14,096 nucleotides of DNA, from assembly GCA_003132905.1 (NCBI GenBank), contig PKZC01000452.1, positions 1-14,096 of the forward strand, in the 5' to 3' direction. Shown here piece by piece: positions 7,066 to 13,529 of this stretch (position 1 is its first letter; each line of letters begins with the position of its first letter). This stretch comes from Bryobacterales bacterium. Its GTDB lineage: Bacteria; Acidobacteriota; Terriglobia; Bryobacterales; Bryobacteraceae. Under the pieces are notes generated by a model. The model ran no database searches. It was not told where the DNA came from and saw nothing but the letters and a program-made list of their open reading frames with translations. The position numbers and the translations under genes are program-made.

Positions 7066-7404
7066 ATGTCGCACGAGTTTCCTGACCGTCTTCGCGCCGC
7101 CCGCCAGCTCAGAGAACTGAGTCAGTCCGAACTGGCGGAAAAAGCCGGACTACAGCCATCGGCCGTCTCCCACTTTGAGACGGGGCGCAGATCGCCTTCC
7201 TTCGACAATTTGAAGGCACTGTCCGATGCGTTGGAAGTAACGACCGACTACTTGCTGGGACGCGTGGATGAGCCCAACCTTACCGGAGGTGTCGCCGACC
7301 AGCTCTTCCGGCACGCCGAGAAGATGTCCAATCATGACCTGGACACACTAACATCGTTCGCCGAGATGCTGGCGAAGAAGGCTGGCAAGAAAAAGAACGA
7401 TTGA
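7066..7404 (+). CDS. XRE-family (Cro/CI-type) HTH transcriptional repressor
   Basis: The product has 112 residues. Residues 7-62 form a standard five-helix XRE domain: RLRAARQLRELSQSELAEKAG, then SAVSHFETGRRSP (recognition helix), then LKALSDALEVTTDYLLG. The C-terminal 45 residues are helical and lysine-rich at the end, and probably dimerise or present the protease site. There is no clear ribosome-binding site before ATG 7066. The gene overlaps or touches the ImmA-type peptidase gene (TGA 7402-7404, next ATG 7407). Repressor plus ImmA/IrrE peptidase is a known switch (ImmR/ImmA of ICEBs1, CapH/CapP of CBASS) in which cleavage of the repressor derepresses nearby genes. The palindromic half-sites upstream are its likely targets. 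Confidence 0.92.
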   Translation: MSHEFPDRLRAARQLRELSQSELAEKAGLQPSAVSHFETGRRSPSFDNLKALSDALEVTTDYLLGRVDEPNLTGGVADQLFRHAEKMSNHDLDTLTSFAEMLAKKAGKKKND

Positions 7405-7406
7405 AC

Positions 7407-8303
7407 ATGGCTCCTGACGACGGGTGGAAGGCTGAGCTTCGCGCGGGTGACGTACTAAAGCAGCTAGGAATATCACAATTACCGGTTGACCCATTCGCGG
7501 TCGCCGCTAGCCGCGGAATCGTGCTGCAGGAGAACCCTTCGCTCTCCTCGGGAATTTCCGGCTGTCTCATGAAAGTCGGCGATGTGTTCGGCATCATGTA
7601 CAGTTCCCGTTTCGCAAGCGAAGGCTTCAAGCGGTTTACGGTCGCCCACGAACTCGGCCACTATTTTCTGGATGGTCATGTCCAGCACCTTTTTGGAGCC
7701 GGGCAGCAGTTCCATCAGTCTGAAAGCGGGTTCACATCGACCGATTCCTACGAGCGCGAGGCCGACGCATTTGCGGCGGAGTTCCTGATGCCCAAAACCC
7801 TCTTCAGGGCTGCGATTGCGGGTGCCGGTGAAGGTCTGGACGCTATCGCATCACTCGCGCAAACATGTGGCACTTCACTCACCGCGACCAGCATCCGTTA
7901 CGCGAAACTGACTGACGATCCCGTCGCGGTAGTCTGCTCCGCTGGCGAAAAAATGCTTTTCGCCTTCATGTCAAAGGCGCTACGGGAACGCCGCGATCTG
8001 ACCTGGATTCGCAAGGGTACAGGTCTTTCACCTGACTGCGCCACCGCGATCTTCAATCGCGACGCCGACAACGTCGTCGGCGCAAAGCGAATATCCAGCA
8101 CCACGAATATTGGCGACTGGTTCAGCGGTGGCGACGGCGACGTGAACGAGGAAGTTATCGGCCTAGGCGAGTACGGACGGACCCTAACGGTGCTTTGGTC
8201 CGATTCGTTTCCCGAACCGGAAGAAGACGATCCGGATAGCGAGGAGAGTGAATCCGAATCATTGCTTCCATCGGAGCGCTTTTACCGAAAGACCCAGTAT
8301 TGA
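7407..8303 (+). CDS. ImmA/IrrE-type metallopeptidase (M78 family)
   Basis: The product has 298 residues from ATG 7407; a TTG at 7401 overlapping the XRE stop is an alternative. The zinc motif HELGH is at residues 81-85 in RFTVAHELGHYFLDGH, and the third ligand region EREADAFAAEFLMP is at 116-129. Both are hallmarks of the M78 ImmA/IrrE family. The C-terminal 120 residues form a sensor-like region that ends in an acidic serine-rich stretch (EPEEDDPDSEESESES). Such enzymes cleave a partner XRE repressor after DNA damage or another signal; the partner is the adjacent upstream gene. The facing MBL/E2-E1-JAB-patatin operon is the probable regulated target, as with CapP and CBASS (inference). The HNH gene follows after 36 bp and may share the transcript. 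Confidence 0.92.
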   Translation: MAPDDGWKAELRAGDVLKQLGISQLPVDPFAVAASRGIVLQENPSLSSGISGCLMKVGDVFGIMYSSRFASEGFKRFTVAHELGHYFLDGHVQHLFGAGQQFHQSESGFTSTDSYEREADAFAAEFLMPKTLFRAAIAGAGEGLDAIASLAQTCGTSLTATSIRYAKLTDDPVAVVCSAGEKMLFAFMSKALRERRDLTWIRKGTGLSPDCATAIFNRDADNVVGAKRISSTTNIGDWFSGGDGDVNEEVIGLGEYGRTLTVLWSDSFPEPEEDDPDSEESESESLLPSERFYRKTQY

Positions 8304-8339
8304 AAGTTTTCGATTGCCACGAAAGGGGAACTGCCAAAC

Positions 8340-8755
8340 ATGGCTCACGACCTTAACGCCATCTACAACCGCACGTCCGGTTACTGCCACATCTGCCACC
8401 GTAAAGTGTACTTCAACAACTACGGCGTCCTCGGCGCTAGGGGTGCATGGGAAATCGAACACTCCCGACCGCAAGCACTAGGCGGAACACACCACGGCAA
8501 CAACAAGTACGCCGCCTGCATTCCCTGCAACCGCGAAAAGAGTCACCGCTATTCCACTCGAACCATGCGCGCGCGAAACGGCCTGAGCCGAGCGCCGCTT
8601 AGCTTCAAGAAGCGTCGCGAAGCAAAGCAAACCCAGGCCCTTGCCGGAGCTGCCTTGTTCGGAACGCGGGCTATGCGTTCGGACCGGTCGGTGCGCTCAT
8701 CGGTATCGCGCTGGGCGCTTCCCTTGGTGGGAGTCAGAACCCGGATCGACGCTAG
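8340..8755 (+). pseudogene. HNH endonuclease with glycine-zipper tail, frameshifted near 8664
   Basis: Residues 14-70 form an HNH domain with a structural zinc site: CHIC (16-19), WEIEHSRP with the catalytic His41, GGTHHGNN, and CIPCNREKSHR (60-70). AGGGG at 8324-8328 serves ATG 8340. After residue 108 (LAGAALFG) the reading frame changes. In the original frame it continues to 8918 as an arginine- and serine-rich sequence unlike any family. In the +2 frame from 8666 it reads AGYAFGPVGALIGIALGASL and ends at TAG 8753-8755, a glycine-zipper hydrophobic tail that continues the LAGAALFG segment naturally. One base lost (or two gained) near 8664 explains this. The nuclease domain itself is complete, so it may still work. 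Its place after xre-immA suggests an effector or accessory nuclease. A sequencing error could also produce the shift. Confidence 0.75.
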
Positions 8756-8882
8756 TCACATTTCTTACTCGCGTGTGCTTTCTAAGCGTCGTCATCTATT
8801 ACCGGAGACGCCGGCCGTGGTCCACCTTCCTCGCAACGGAAGAGCCGCTGGCTTGAAAAGGTTTCCTCCGTTTTCGCCATCG

Positions 8883-9251
8883 TCAGCTTTCCTCGAAACC
8901 CGAACTCTCGAATTTTAGCGTTCGGCAGTTTTCCGTCACCGTCCGGACCACATTGTCCGGGGCGCCGGTCGGGATCTCGGCTTCGATTTCCATAGTTATG
9001 GTCACCTTGGCATCCAACAGCCCGGCGAGATGCTGGACCACCGAACTCGCAATCGCATCGACATCGCGCGAAAGGCGGGTCGCGTCGATCTTGGCAGAAC
9101 CATGAAAACGGCGGAGAACTGGCGTCTTCGGTTGCTTGCCACCATCTGCAGTGCCGGTGCCGGTCCCGCCTGTGCCGGTGCCAGACGCGCCCGCTCCGGT
9201 TCCAGCGTCGTCCCCAGTGCGGGTACCGGTGCCTGCCTGTGTGAGTAGACT
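8883..9251 (-). pseudogene. C-terminal remnant of a DUF499-type ATPase
   Basis: The minus-strand frame is open from 9251 to TGA at 8883-8885 and gives about 122 residues without a plausible start. It begins with a Gly/Thr repeat linker (GTGTRTGDDAGTGAGASGTG and on) and continues with LRRFHGSAKIDATRLSRDV, HLAGLLDAKVTITMEIEAEI, PTGAPDNVVRTVTENCRTL and KFESSGFEES. A Gly/Thr linker followed by RFHGS, HLAGL, EIEAEIPxGAPDxVVRTVTEN and a GFEE end is what I remember of the C-terminus of DUF499 ATPases, large proteins found beside DUF1156 methyltransferases and helicases in DISARM-like defence loci. Everything upstream (ATPase core) is missing, because the frame closes at 9252, where unrelated plus-strand sequence begins. 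This is a fragment left after deletion or insertion. Confidence 0.65.
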
Positions 9252-9875
9252 TCATCGACGTTATCCAGATTTGATGGCCAACGCCCCAGAATTGCTTCAT
9301 GCGCTGCGAGACGAGAACGCCATCACCTACACGCAATGGGAGATTTACCTCGCCTTTCACCATCAGAAGCACCGTCTCATCTTCGAAGTAGCGCCGTCCG
9401 CGCCGCGCTCGCCCCTCTGCGCGCCGACAGCAGCCGATCAGGCCTCCCAGAATCTTCATCGGCAACGCCTCGCTCTCACCGGCGCTCATCTTGGAACGAT
9501 TACCGATCAGGGCGATGCTGCGCGGAAAACGATACGTTCTTTTCTACATTTCCGCGTGGATCCCCGAGTGGACACTATAGAGCCTACGGAGGACGCTCTT
9601 GCCGAAGCCTGGGCTCATCAGGAATCCATTGTGCAGGAACTCGTGGCTACGATTCGGAAGCCGAGCCATTTATGCGAAGAGCGCTTGAAATCATGCTCGA
9701 ATTTCTACGAGCTAACGAGCAGCCCCATTCCGAATGCAGACGTGTGGTAGAAGGCTACGCACACGTCTTGTCAATGCTTGGGACGCCCCCCGGCCATGTT
9801 CAAGAGAGAATCAATGGATTAGCCGCGTTGCATGGGTGCCGAATCCACTTCACGCAAAACGAAACTGGATCTTGA
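9252..9875 (+). pseudogene. remnant of a TIR-like / tetratricopeptide-repeat protein with internal deletion
   Basis: From about 9252 one plus-strand frame reads APELLHALRDENAITYTQWE, IYLAFHHQKHRLIFEVAPSA, LHRQRLALTGAHLGTITDQG and LAEAWAHQESIVQELVATIR. This matches the second half of TIR-like/DUF4062 N-terminal domains that sit before TPR arrays (pattern YxxWEIYLAxHHxKxxLIF, then HRxRLxxTGxH). Near 9640-9665 the frame changes by one and continues as YDSEAEPFMRRALEIMLEFL, then VVEGYAHVLSMLGTPPGHVQ and a stop at 9873-9875, which is one last TPR unit and its cap. The start and most of the TPR array are missing. Intact relatives are STAND- or TPR-type proteins often linked to defence. The gene is dead in its present form. 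Confidence 0.6.
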
Positions 9876-9980
9876 TGGTCGACAGTAGTCGTCGGTGGTT
9901 ATCTGGCCAAAAACACTACGCAATTTGGATTGCGGAGAGCCTTTCTTTCCGGCCATTGTCTTCCTGGCGTCCTGCCCGGC

Positions 9981-10000
9981 CCGAAAAGGATCCTTTTCGG
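9981..10000. repeat. 20-bp perfect palindrome
   Basis: CCGAAAAGGA followed directly by its reverse complement TCCTTTTCGG, centred on a BamHI-type GGATCC. It lies in the otherwise empty 9876-10089 stretch between the TPR remnant and the DUF4338 remnant. It may be a transcription terminator, part of a mobile-element end, or a protein-binding site. Confidence 0.7.
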
Positions 10001-10089
10001 CCAATACAAAACAGATATCATATTACGCTGCGGCGAACCTTGCGATCCGCGCCAACGCCTCGCGGTAGTTCCACGGCATCCATCGGGCA

Positions 10090-10407
10090 CTAAAGGTTCG
10101 GGGCGGTCACGTCCCTCTGGCCTGTTCCGCGAAGCGCACCGTGGGGAGGTAACTGAATCGCTCCCGCTCGATCCAGCATGAGCAACAGGCCACGGCACAC
10201 CATGTCGCGCAACTCGCCGTTCGCCTGCTTCCACTGCCATGCCTCACAAACTTTCTTGGACAAGGCGTAGCGGCTGAGTTCAGGACAGTCGCGAATCAAC
10301 TCCCGAAGGAAGGCAACCTCCGAACTACCAATCTCACGTCCTCGATAGCGCCATTCTGTCGGCACCGCAGCAGTGTGGACAGAAAATCGGTTTGAACGCA
10401 AGTACAT
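10090..10407 (-). pseudogene. DUF4338/DruA-like gene, truncated and frameshifted
   Basis: From ATG 10407 the product reads YRGREIGSSEVAFLRELIRD (21-40), CPELSRYALSKKVCEAWQWK (41-60) and QANGELRDMVCRGLLLMLDR (61-80), then AGAIQLPP. This is the N-terminal domain of the DUF4338 family (DruA of Druantia and its IS66-linked relatives), whose usual length is roughly 300-400 residues. After LPP near 10150 this frame ends at 10090 with an unrelated tail, while another minus-strand frame continues with SRNRPEGRDRPEPLVPD, like the proline-rich start of the next family segment. Most of the protein is absent. It follows tnpB by 26 bp, the common IS66/DUF4338 arrangement, so I read it as an IS passenger rather than a Druantia locus. 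Confidence 0.7.
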
Positions 10408-10433
10408 GGATGCACTCTTCTTCGCGGCTATGA

Positions 10434-10760
10434 TCAGCTCACTCTCCGCCACATCGGGGCGGCTTTGGTGTCTGGATCGCCGGCGGCCAGCAACAACTGT
10501 GCTTGATAGGCTTCCACCGATCGCGCCGGCCCATCGCCGATGGGCCACCACCGAAACCGTCCCTTGGAGAGACGCTTCTGGACCAAATAATAGCCCTGGC
10601 CGTCATAAACTAACAGTCGGATCGACTTGGCGATGCGGCTGTGGAATATGAACACGCAGCCAGAAAACGGATCGCTTGCCAGTTTCTCCCGGCACAGTTG
10701 TGCGAGTCCGTCTATCCCTTTTCTTCCATCTACCGCCTCCAGCGCGACCAGGATGCGCAT
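10434..10760 (-). CDS. tnpB: IS66 family accessory protein TnpB
   Basis: The product has 108 residues. It matches the IS66 Orf2/TnpB family along most of its length: VALEAVDGRKGIDGLAQLCR, DPFSGCVFIFHSRIAKSIRL, then VYDGQGYYLVQKRLSKGRFR and WWP. TnpB is required with TnpA and TnpC for transposition of classical IS66 elements, though its biochemical role is poorly defined. The ATG at 10760 gives an N-terminus a few residues shorter than usual, and the frame is open upstream without a standard start codon. It lies 23 bp after tnpA and 26 bp before the DUF4338 fragment. The final 30 residues (RSVEAYQAQLLLAAGDPDTK and on) are typical of the subgroup that accompanies DUF4338. Confidence 0.88.
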   Translation of the reverse strand: MRILVALEAVDGRKGIDGLAQLCREKLASDPFSGCVFIFHSRIAKSIRLLVYDGQGYYLVQKRLSKGRFRWWPIGDGPARSVEAYQAQLLLAAGDPDTKAAPMWRRVS

Positions 10761-10783
10761 CTGCGGCGTGATCGGAGCATGGC

Positions 10784-11209
10784 TTACTGGCCTGCGAAGC
10801 TGTGAATCAACTGCGCAATCTCGCTGGTTGCGATACCTCTCAGCTCCAGACGGAGTTTGCCGCCACGTTGCGATTCGACTTCAACGATGCAACTCGCGGC
10901 CACACTAGACGCGGGCGTCAGCAGTTCCACGAACGCGGCCGGCGGCGTCATCGTCGAGCGCTTTTTCCTCGCGTACTTCGGCCTAAATCCACTGACTCCT
11001 TTGCCCATCCACTTCTTAAGGCTATTCGCGTCCAGCCGCAAGCACCGGCAAACCAGATTCATTCCGCGCCGTCCCGCGATCTCCGCCGCAGCCCGCCAGA
11101 GCTCTTCCGGGAGTCGCGTCCTCGTCTGATGTTGGCTCCGGAACTCTTCGAAGCGCTTTCTCAGCTCTTCCACGTCATCGTAGCTTCTCTCATGGGTTAC
11201 TCGCATCAT
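10784..11209 (-). CDS. IS66-type accessory protein TnpA-like
   Basis: The product has 141 residues from ATG 11209, with GGAG at 11217-11220 seven bases upstream. It contains RFEEFRSQHQTRTRLPEELW (20-39), then AAAEIAGRRGMNLVCRCLRL and DANSLKKWM, a helix-turn-helix-like segment, and ends with a short beta-rich domain (ELLTPASSVAASCIVEVESQ, GGKLRLELRG). This is the first gene of the IS66/DUF4338 clusters that I know, where it takes the TnpA position and probably binds the element ends. It is read in the same direction as tnpB. The serine recombinase gene on the other strand begins about 210 bp away. Confidence 0.78.
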   Translation of the reverse strand: MMRVTHERSYDDVEELRKRFEEFRSQHQTRTRLPEELWRAAAEIAGRRGMNLVCRCLRLDANSLKKWMGKGVSGFRPKYARKKRSTMTPPAAFVELLTPASSVAASCIVEVESQRGGKLRLELRGIATSEIAQLIHSFAGQ

Positions 11210-11386
11210 TGCTTGTCTCCAGCCTTCTGCTGAAGCTACCAAGTTTCGATGCGGTCAATCGCGCACGCTCGCAGGAAACTCACGACAATCTAGCAAGATC
11301 CCGATCGGGCGCATTTTCATTGCATACGCGGCAGGACGCGGAGGGGGCGAGTTGGTGGATAATCGGGCCGGGAATCCGTAGAGCAT

Positions 11387-11415
11387 TTGACATGCGTACG
11401 GCAATCATGTACGAT
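11387..11415 (+). promoter_or_regulatory. promoter of the serine recombinase, consistent with leaderless transcription
   Basis: A perfect TTGACA (11387-11392), a 17-bp spacer and TACGAT (11410-11415). The expected transcription start is at about 11422, exactly the ATG of the recombinase. No Shine-Dalgarno sequence precedes that ATG. The spacer carries CGTACGGCAATC, a motif that recurs at the end of the gene, and CGTAC/GTACG halves at 11395-11399 and 11409-11413, so the promoter could be controlled by the recombinase itself. Confidence 0.6.
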
Positions 11416-11421
11416 AATGAC

Positions 11422-12069
11422 ATGAATGCCGCCATCTACGCCCGAGTATCGACATCGGACCAGAACTGCGAGGTTCAACTTCACGAGTTGCGCGACTATG
11501 CGCAGCGGCGGGGATGGACCGTCCACAAGGAATACGTGGACAGAGGATTTTCGGGAGCGAAGGCAAGCCGCCCCGCGCTAGACAAGCTAATGACCGACGC
11601 AGGCCAGAGGCGGTTCGACGCGGTGCTAGTGTACAAGCTAGACAGATTCGGTCGCAGTGTTCTGAACCTCAGTCAGGCATTAGCGGCGCTCGATTCTTAC
11701 GGCATTCGCTTCATCGCAGTGTCACAGGGGGTGGACACCGACGCAGCCAACCCGACTTCCAGGCTTCTGCTCAACATCCTTTCTTCGGTGGCCGCCTTTG
11801 AGTTGGAGCTAATAAAGGAGCGGACACTGCTAGGAGTTCGAGCCGCCCGCGCAAATGGCAAGACGCTTGGACGGCCCAAACGGCTATTTCGGCGAGACGA
11901 GGTTCTTCGGCTCCGCGATCAGGACGGTCTGAGTTGGCGGGCAATTGCCAAGAAGCTGGAAATACCCGTCATGACGGCTGTGGATGCCTACAACACCCGT
12001 ACGGAAATCGTCACCACTGAAGAGGCTGTTCGGGTCGGCAAACAAAAGCGCAAAAAGAGCATCGCCTAG
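11422..12069 (+). CDS. small serine recombinase (resolvase/invertase family)
   Basis: The product has 215 residues from ATG 11422 (an ATG at 11407 is an alternative). The catalytic domain shows IYARVSTSDQN with the nucleophile Ser10, then KEYVDRGFSG, VLVYKLDRFGRS (69-79), the ISxGVDT-type segment AVSQGVDTD, and NILSSVAAFELELIKERT. The Arg residues of RVS and LDRFGR are the expected active-site residues. GRPKR (150-154) leads into a C-terminal helix-turn-helix (RRDEVLRLRDQDGLSWRAIA) for site recognition, followed by a basic tail. Length and layout fit the resolvase/invertase class, not large serine integrases. It may be the resolvase of a transposon or a plasmid dimer-resolution enzyme. The repeated motifs at each end of the gene are candidate binding sites. 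It appears intact. Confidence 0.93.
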   Translation: MNAAIYARVSTSDQNCEVQLHELRDYAQRRGWTVHKEYVDRGFSGAKASRPALDKLMTDAGQRRFDAVLVYKLDRFGRSVLNLSQALAALDSYGIRFIAVSQGVDTDAANPTSRLLLNILSSVAAFELELIKERTLLGVRAARANGKTLGRPKRLFRRDEVLRLRDQDGLSWRAIAKKLEIPVMTAVDAYNTRTEIVTTEEAVRVGKQKRKKSIA

Positions 12070-12099
12070 CCTGTACGAAACCCGTCGATTTCCGTACGG
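11997..12099. repeat. 14-bp inverted repeat at the end of the recombinase gene, related to a promoter motif
   Basis: CCGTACGGAAATCG at 11997-12010 and its exact reverse complement at 12086-12099 flank the last 60 bp of the gene and its stop codon. The core CGTACGGAAATC matches CGTACGGCAATC at 11395-11406 in the promoter with one change. Three related sites around one recombinase gene suggest binding sites or a res/crossover region (inference). The outer pair is too far apart (75 bp) to be a simple terminator. Confidence 0.6.
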
Positions 12100-12213
12100 T
12101 GAGGGTGGGAATAGAGAAGGCTTGGCCAGCAGCTTCTGAATGGCTCCAGGATTTTCAGTTAGTCTCGCCTCCGGTGCGGCTGGCTGCCAGGTGAGCAAAC
12201 CATCCGCCGGCCG

Positions 12214-12462
12214 TCATCGCCTTTTCTGGCTCAAAATCCAGTTCGGAGATATATACGTCCGCTTCCAAACCTTAGCCTTGCCGATGAGCTCATTCTTGGC
12301 GCCCACCGCGATGATCTTCTTGACACCATTCCGTTCGACAATGACAAGCCCCAAGCCAGCCTGACGCACAAGCGAAACAAGCAGGTCGCTATAGTCGAAT
12401 ACGGCAATCCGATCCGATTGAAGCTGGCGAACGTACTCAAGTGAAACAGGTACAAGAACCAT
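12214..12462 (-). CDS. unrecognised small protein
   Basis: The product has 82 residues: a short charged N-terminus, alternating hydrophobic segments IAVFDYSDLLVSLVRQAGLG and LVIVERNGVKKIIAVGAKNE, then a basic end (KAKVWKRTYISPNWILSQKR). The composition is protein-like, with no rare-codon or low-complexity look, but I recognise no family. There is no clear ribosome-binding site before ATG 12462. It converges on the recombinase gene, with about 145 bp and the inverted repeat between them. It could be a fragment of a larger gene. Confidence 0.4.
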   Translation of the reverse strand: MVLVPVSLEYVRQLQSDRIAVFDYSDLLVSLVRQAGLGLVIVERNGVKKIIAVGAKNELIGKAKVWKRTYISPNWILSQKRR

Positions 12463-12989
12463 ATGTGTTTGATGGCATCATGAGCGCTTCGGTTGCTGCA
12501 GATTAAACATGGCGTCCCCAGTGCATCGCGGTTTCGGATCAGACCTTCCTTCCCGATTCGCATACACAAACAGCGTATTTCGGCGATACCACCCGATACC
12601 GCAGCGATCACGTATATCCACACCTCAAAGTGCGCTCCGACGGCCGAATCCGGCTATCTCACGCCTGGTCTGACACCGTTCCCGTCTGTTTTCAGGGTCG
12701 GGGTGTAGCTGTATATTCCCCCAGCATCGAGTCTTGCTTTGACCAACAGCAACGCCAGCGGTAAGCTCGCCATCAATTCGTCTAAGAGTCAGGTTGGGAG
12801 ATATACGTAGGGGGTGGGCGCCGGCGGTCGCCCTTTGGTCGAAAAGTGGACTATGATTTTGGACGTCGCTCGACTTTGACATACGGAACCAGGCCGCGTC
12901 AAAAATGGCGTCGGTATAGATACCAATGTCGATCCAAGCTCCTCCAAATCGGGCAAGGATCACACCAGTCCTCCACGGTCGGGAGAAAT
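12463..12989. other. stretch without a supported gene
   Basis: About 530 bp. Open frames exist (minus 12963-12625 and plus 12493-12708), but neither has a ribosome-binding site or a recognisable motif. I see no convincing promoter or repeat. It may be decayed coding sequence. Confidence 0.4.
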
Positions 12990-13500
12990 TGACGGTAGCG
13001 TGGGAAAAAGGACGGCTCTACTATGGGACGCAGACGGAGAGCCAAGGCGCTGCGAATCGGGATGCCTAAGTCTGCCGCTGGCTGAGACCCCAGCGTTAAG
13101 TAGCCGAGAGCCGTGACCGCCTCAGAGGATCACGGAAGAGCGATGGGCCAGGACGCAGACCCGAGTCTCTATGCCGAGTTCGAAGGGACTCGTGTTCCTG
13201 CATAGAGACTCTAAACCAACCGCATGATAGGAATCAGGAATGCGAAGCGTCGTGAGCGTAGCGAACGACGAATCAAGGTTGCTTAGGACAAGCTGGTTCC
13301 TGAAGTCGATTCCAGACGAAGTGGAAGACGAATGGAAAACGGGTTGGAGTTCGACGTTGCTTGAGCAACGTCATGCTACGCATGTTGCTGGATTTGTCGA
13401 ACCGGTGAAACGGTTAGAACCCGATTCAACACGTATGGGAGACCCCTCTAGAGACCCGACAACGGCTGTCTAAATACCCTCAGACATCACCCGATACCGG
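12990..13500 (+). ncRNA. candidate structured RNA, possibly a group II intron fragment
   Basis: About 500 bp without a good ORF but dense in complementary segments: CCGTGA/TCACGG (13111-13116, 13130-13135); a perfect 12-bp stem GAGTCTCTATGC/GCATAGAGACTC (13163-13174, 13200-13211) enclosing CGAGT/ACTCG; CGTCGT/ACGACG (13248-13253, 13265-13270) with internal GTGA and GCGAA, able to form tandem G-A pairs; GACGTTGC/GCAACGTC (13353-13360, 13365-13372); GGGTT/AACCC (13341-13345, 13418-13422); and a long-range pair GAATCGGG/CCCGATTC (13054-13061, 13420-13427). The segment ATCACGGAAGAGCGATGGG resembles the CACGG-GGAAAGCGATGAG part of group II intron domain I. I found no domain V and no reverse transcriptase, so the identity is open. 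Strand is assigned from that resemblance and from the downstream genes. Confidence 0.45.
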
Positions 13501-13529
13501 TAACGCAAGGGCGAGTCCAGGAACCACCA

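Larger units (their letters stand above)
10090..11209 (-). mobile_element. degenerate IS66-type element (tnpA, tnpB, DUF4338 fragment)
   Basis: Three minus-strand genes in IS66 order, with short gaps of 23 and 26 bp: a TnpA-like accessory protein, TnpB, and a broken DUF4338 gene in place of, or before, the large TnpC transposase, which is absent. I could not identify terminal inverted repeats or a target duplication. The left boundary lies somewhere between 9876 and 10090, where sequence unrelated to the flanking fragments begins. Probably immobile. Confidence 0.6.

Noticed and set aside
8666..8918. Continuation of the HNH frame to 8918
   Set aside because: After the shift the sequence is arginine- and serine-rich and overlaps the antisense DUF499 tail; the alternative frame gives a coherent glycine-zipper tail.
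8782..9489. 235-codon minus-strand ORF
   Set aside because: It is rich in Arg, His and Trp and out of frame with the DUF499 remnant and the TIR-like remnant, both of which read as real protein; it is a shadow.
10090..10407. Druantia defence system
   Set aside because: Only a DUF4338 fragment is present, inside an IS66 cluster, without DruB-E or the large DruE helicase.
12625..12963. 112-codon minus-strand ORF beginning MILARFGGAWIDIGIYTD
   Set aside because: The first part looks protein-like but there is no ribosome-binding site, no motif, and the second half has a random composition; possibly decayed coding sequence.
13396..13422. Group II intron domain V candidate around the GGTGAAACGGTT hairpin
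   Set aside because: It lacks the two-part stem, the AGC triad and the bulge spacing expected of domain V.
13240..13473. 77-codon plus-strand ORF
   Set aside because: It runs through several perfect stems of the structured region and has no recognisable protein features.
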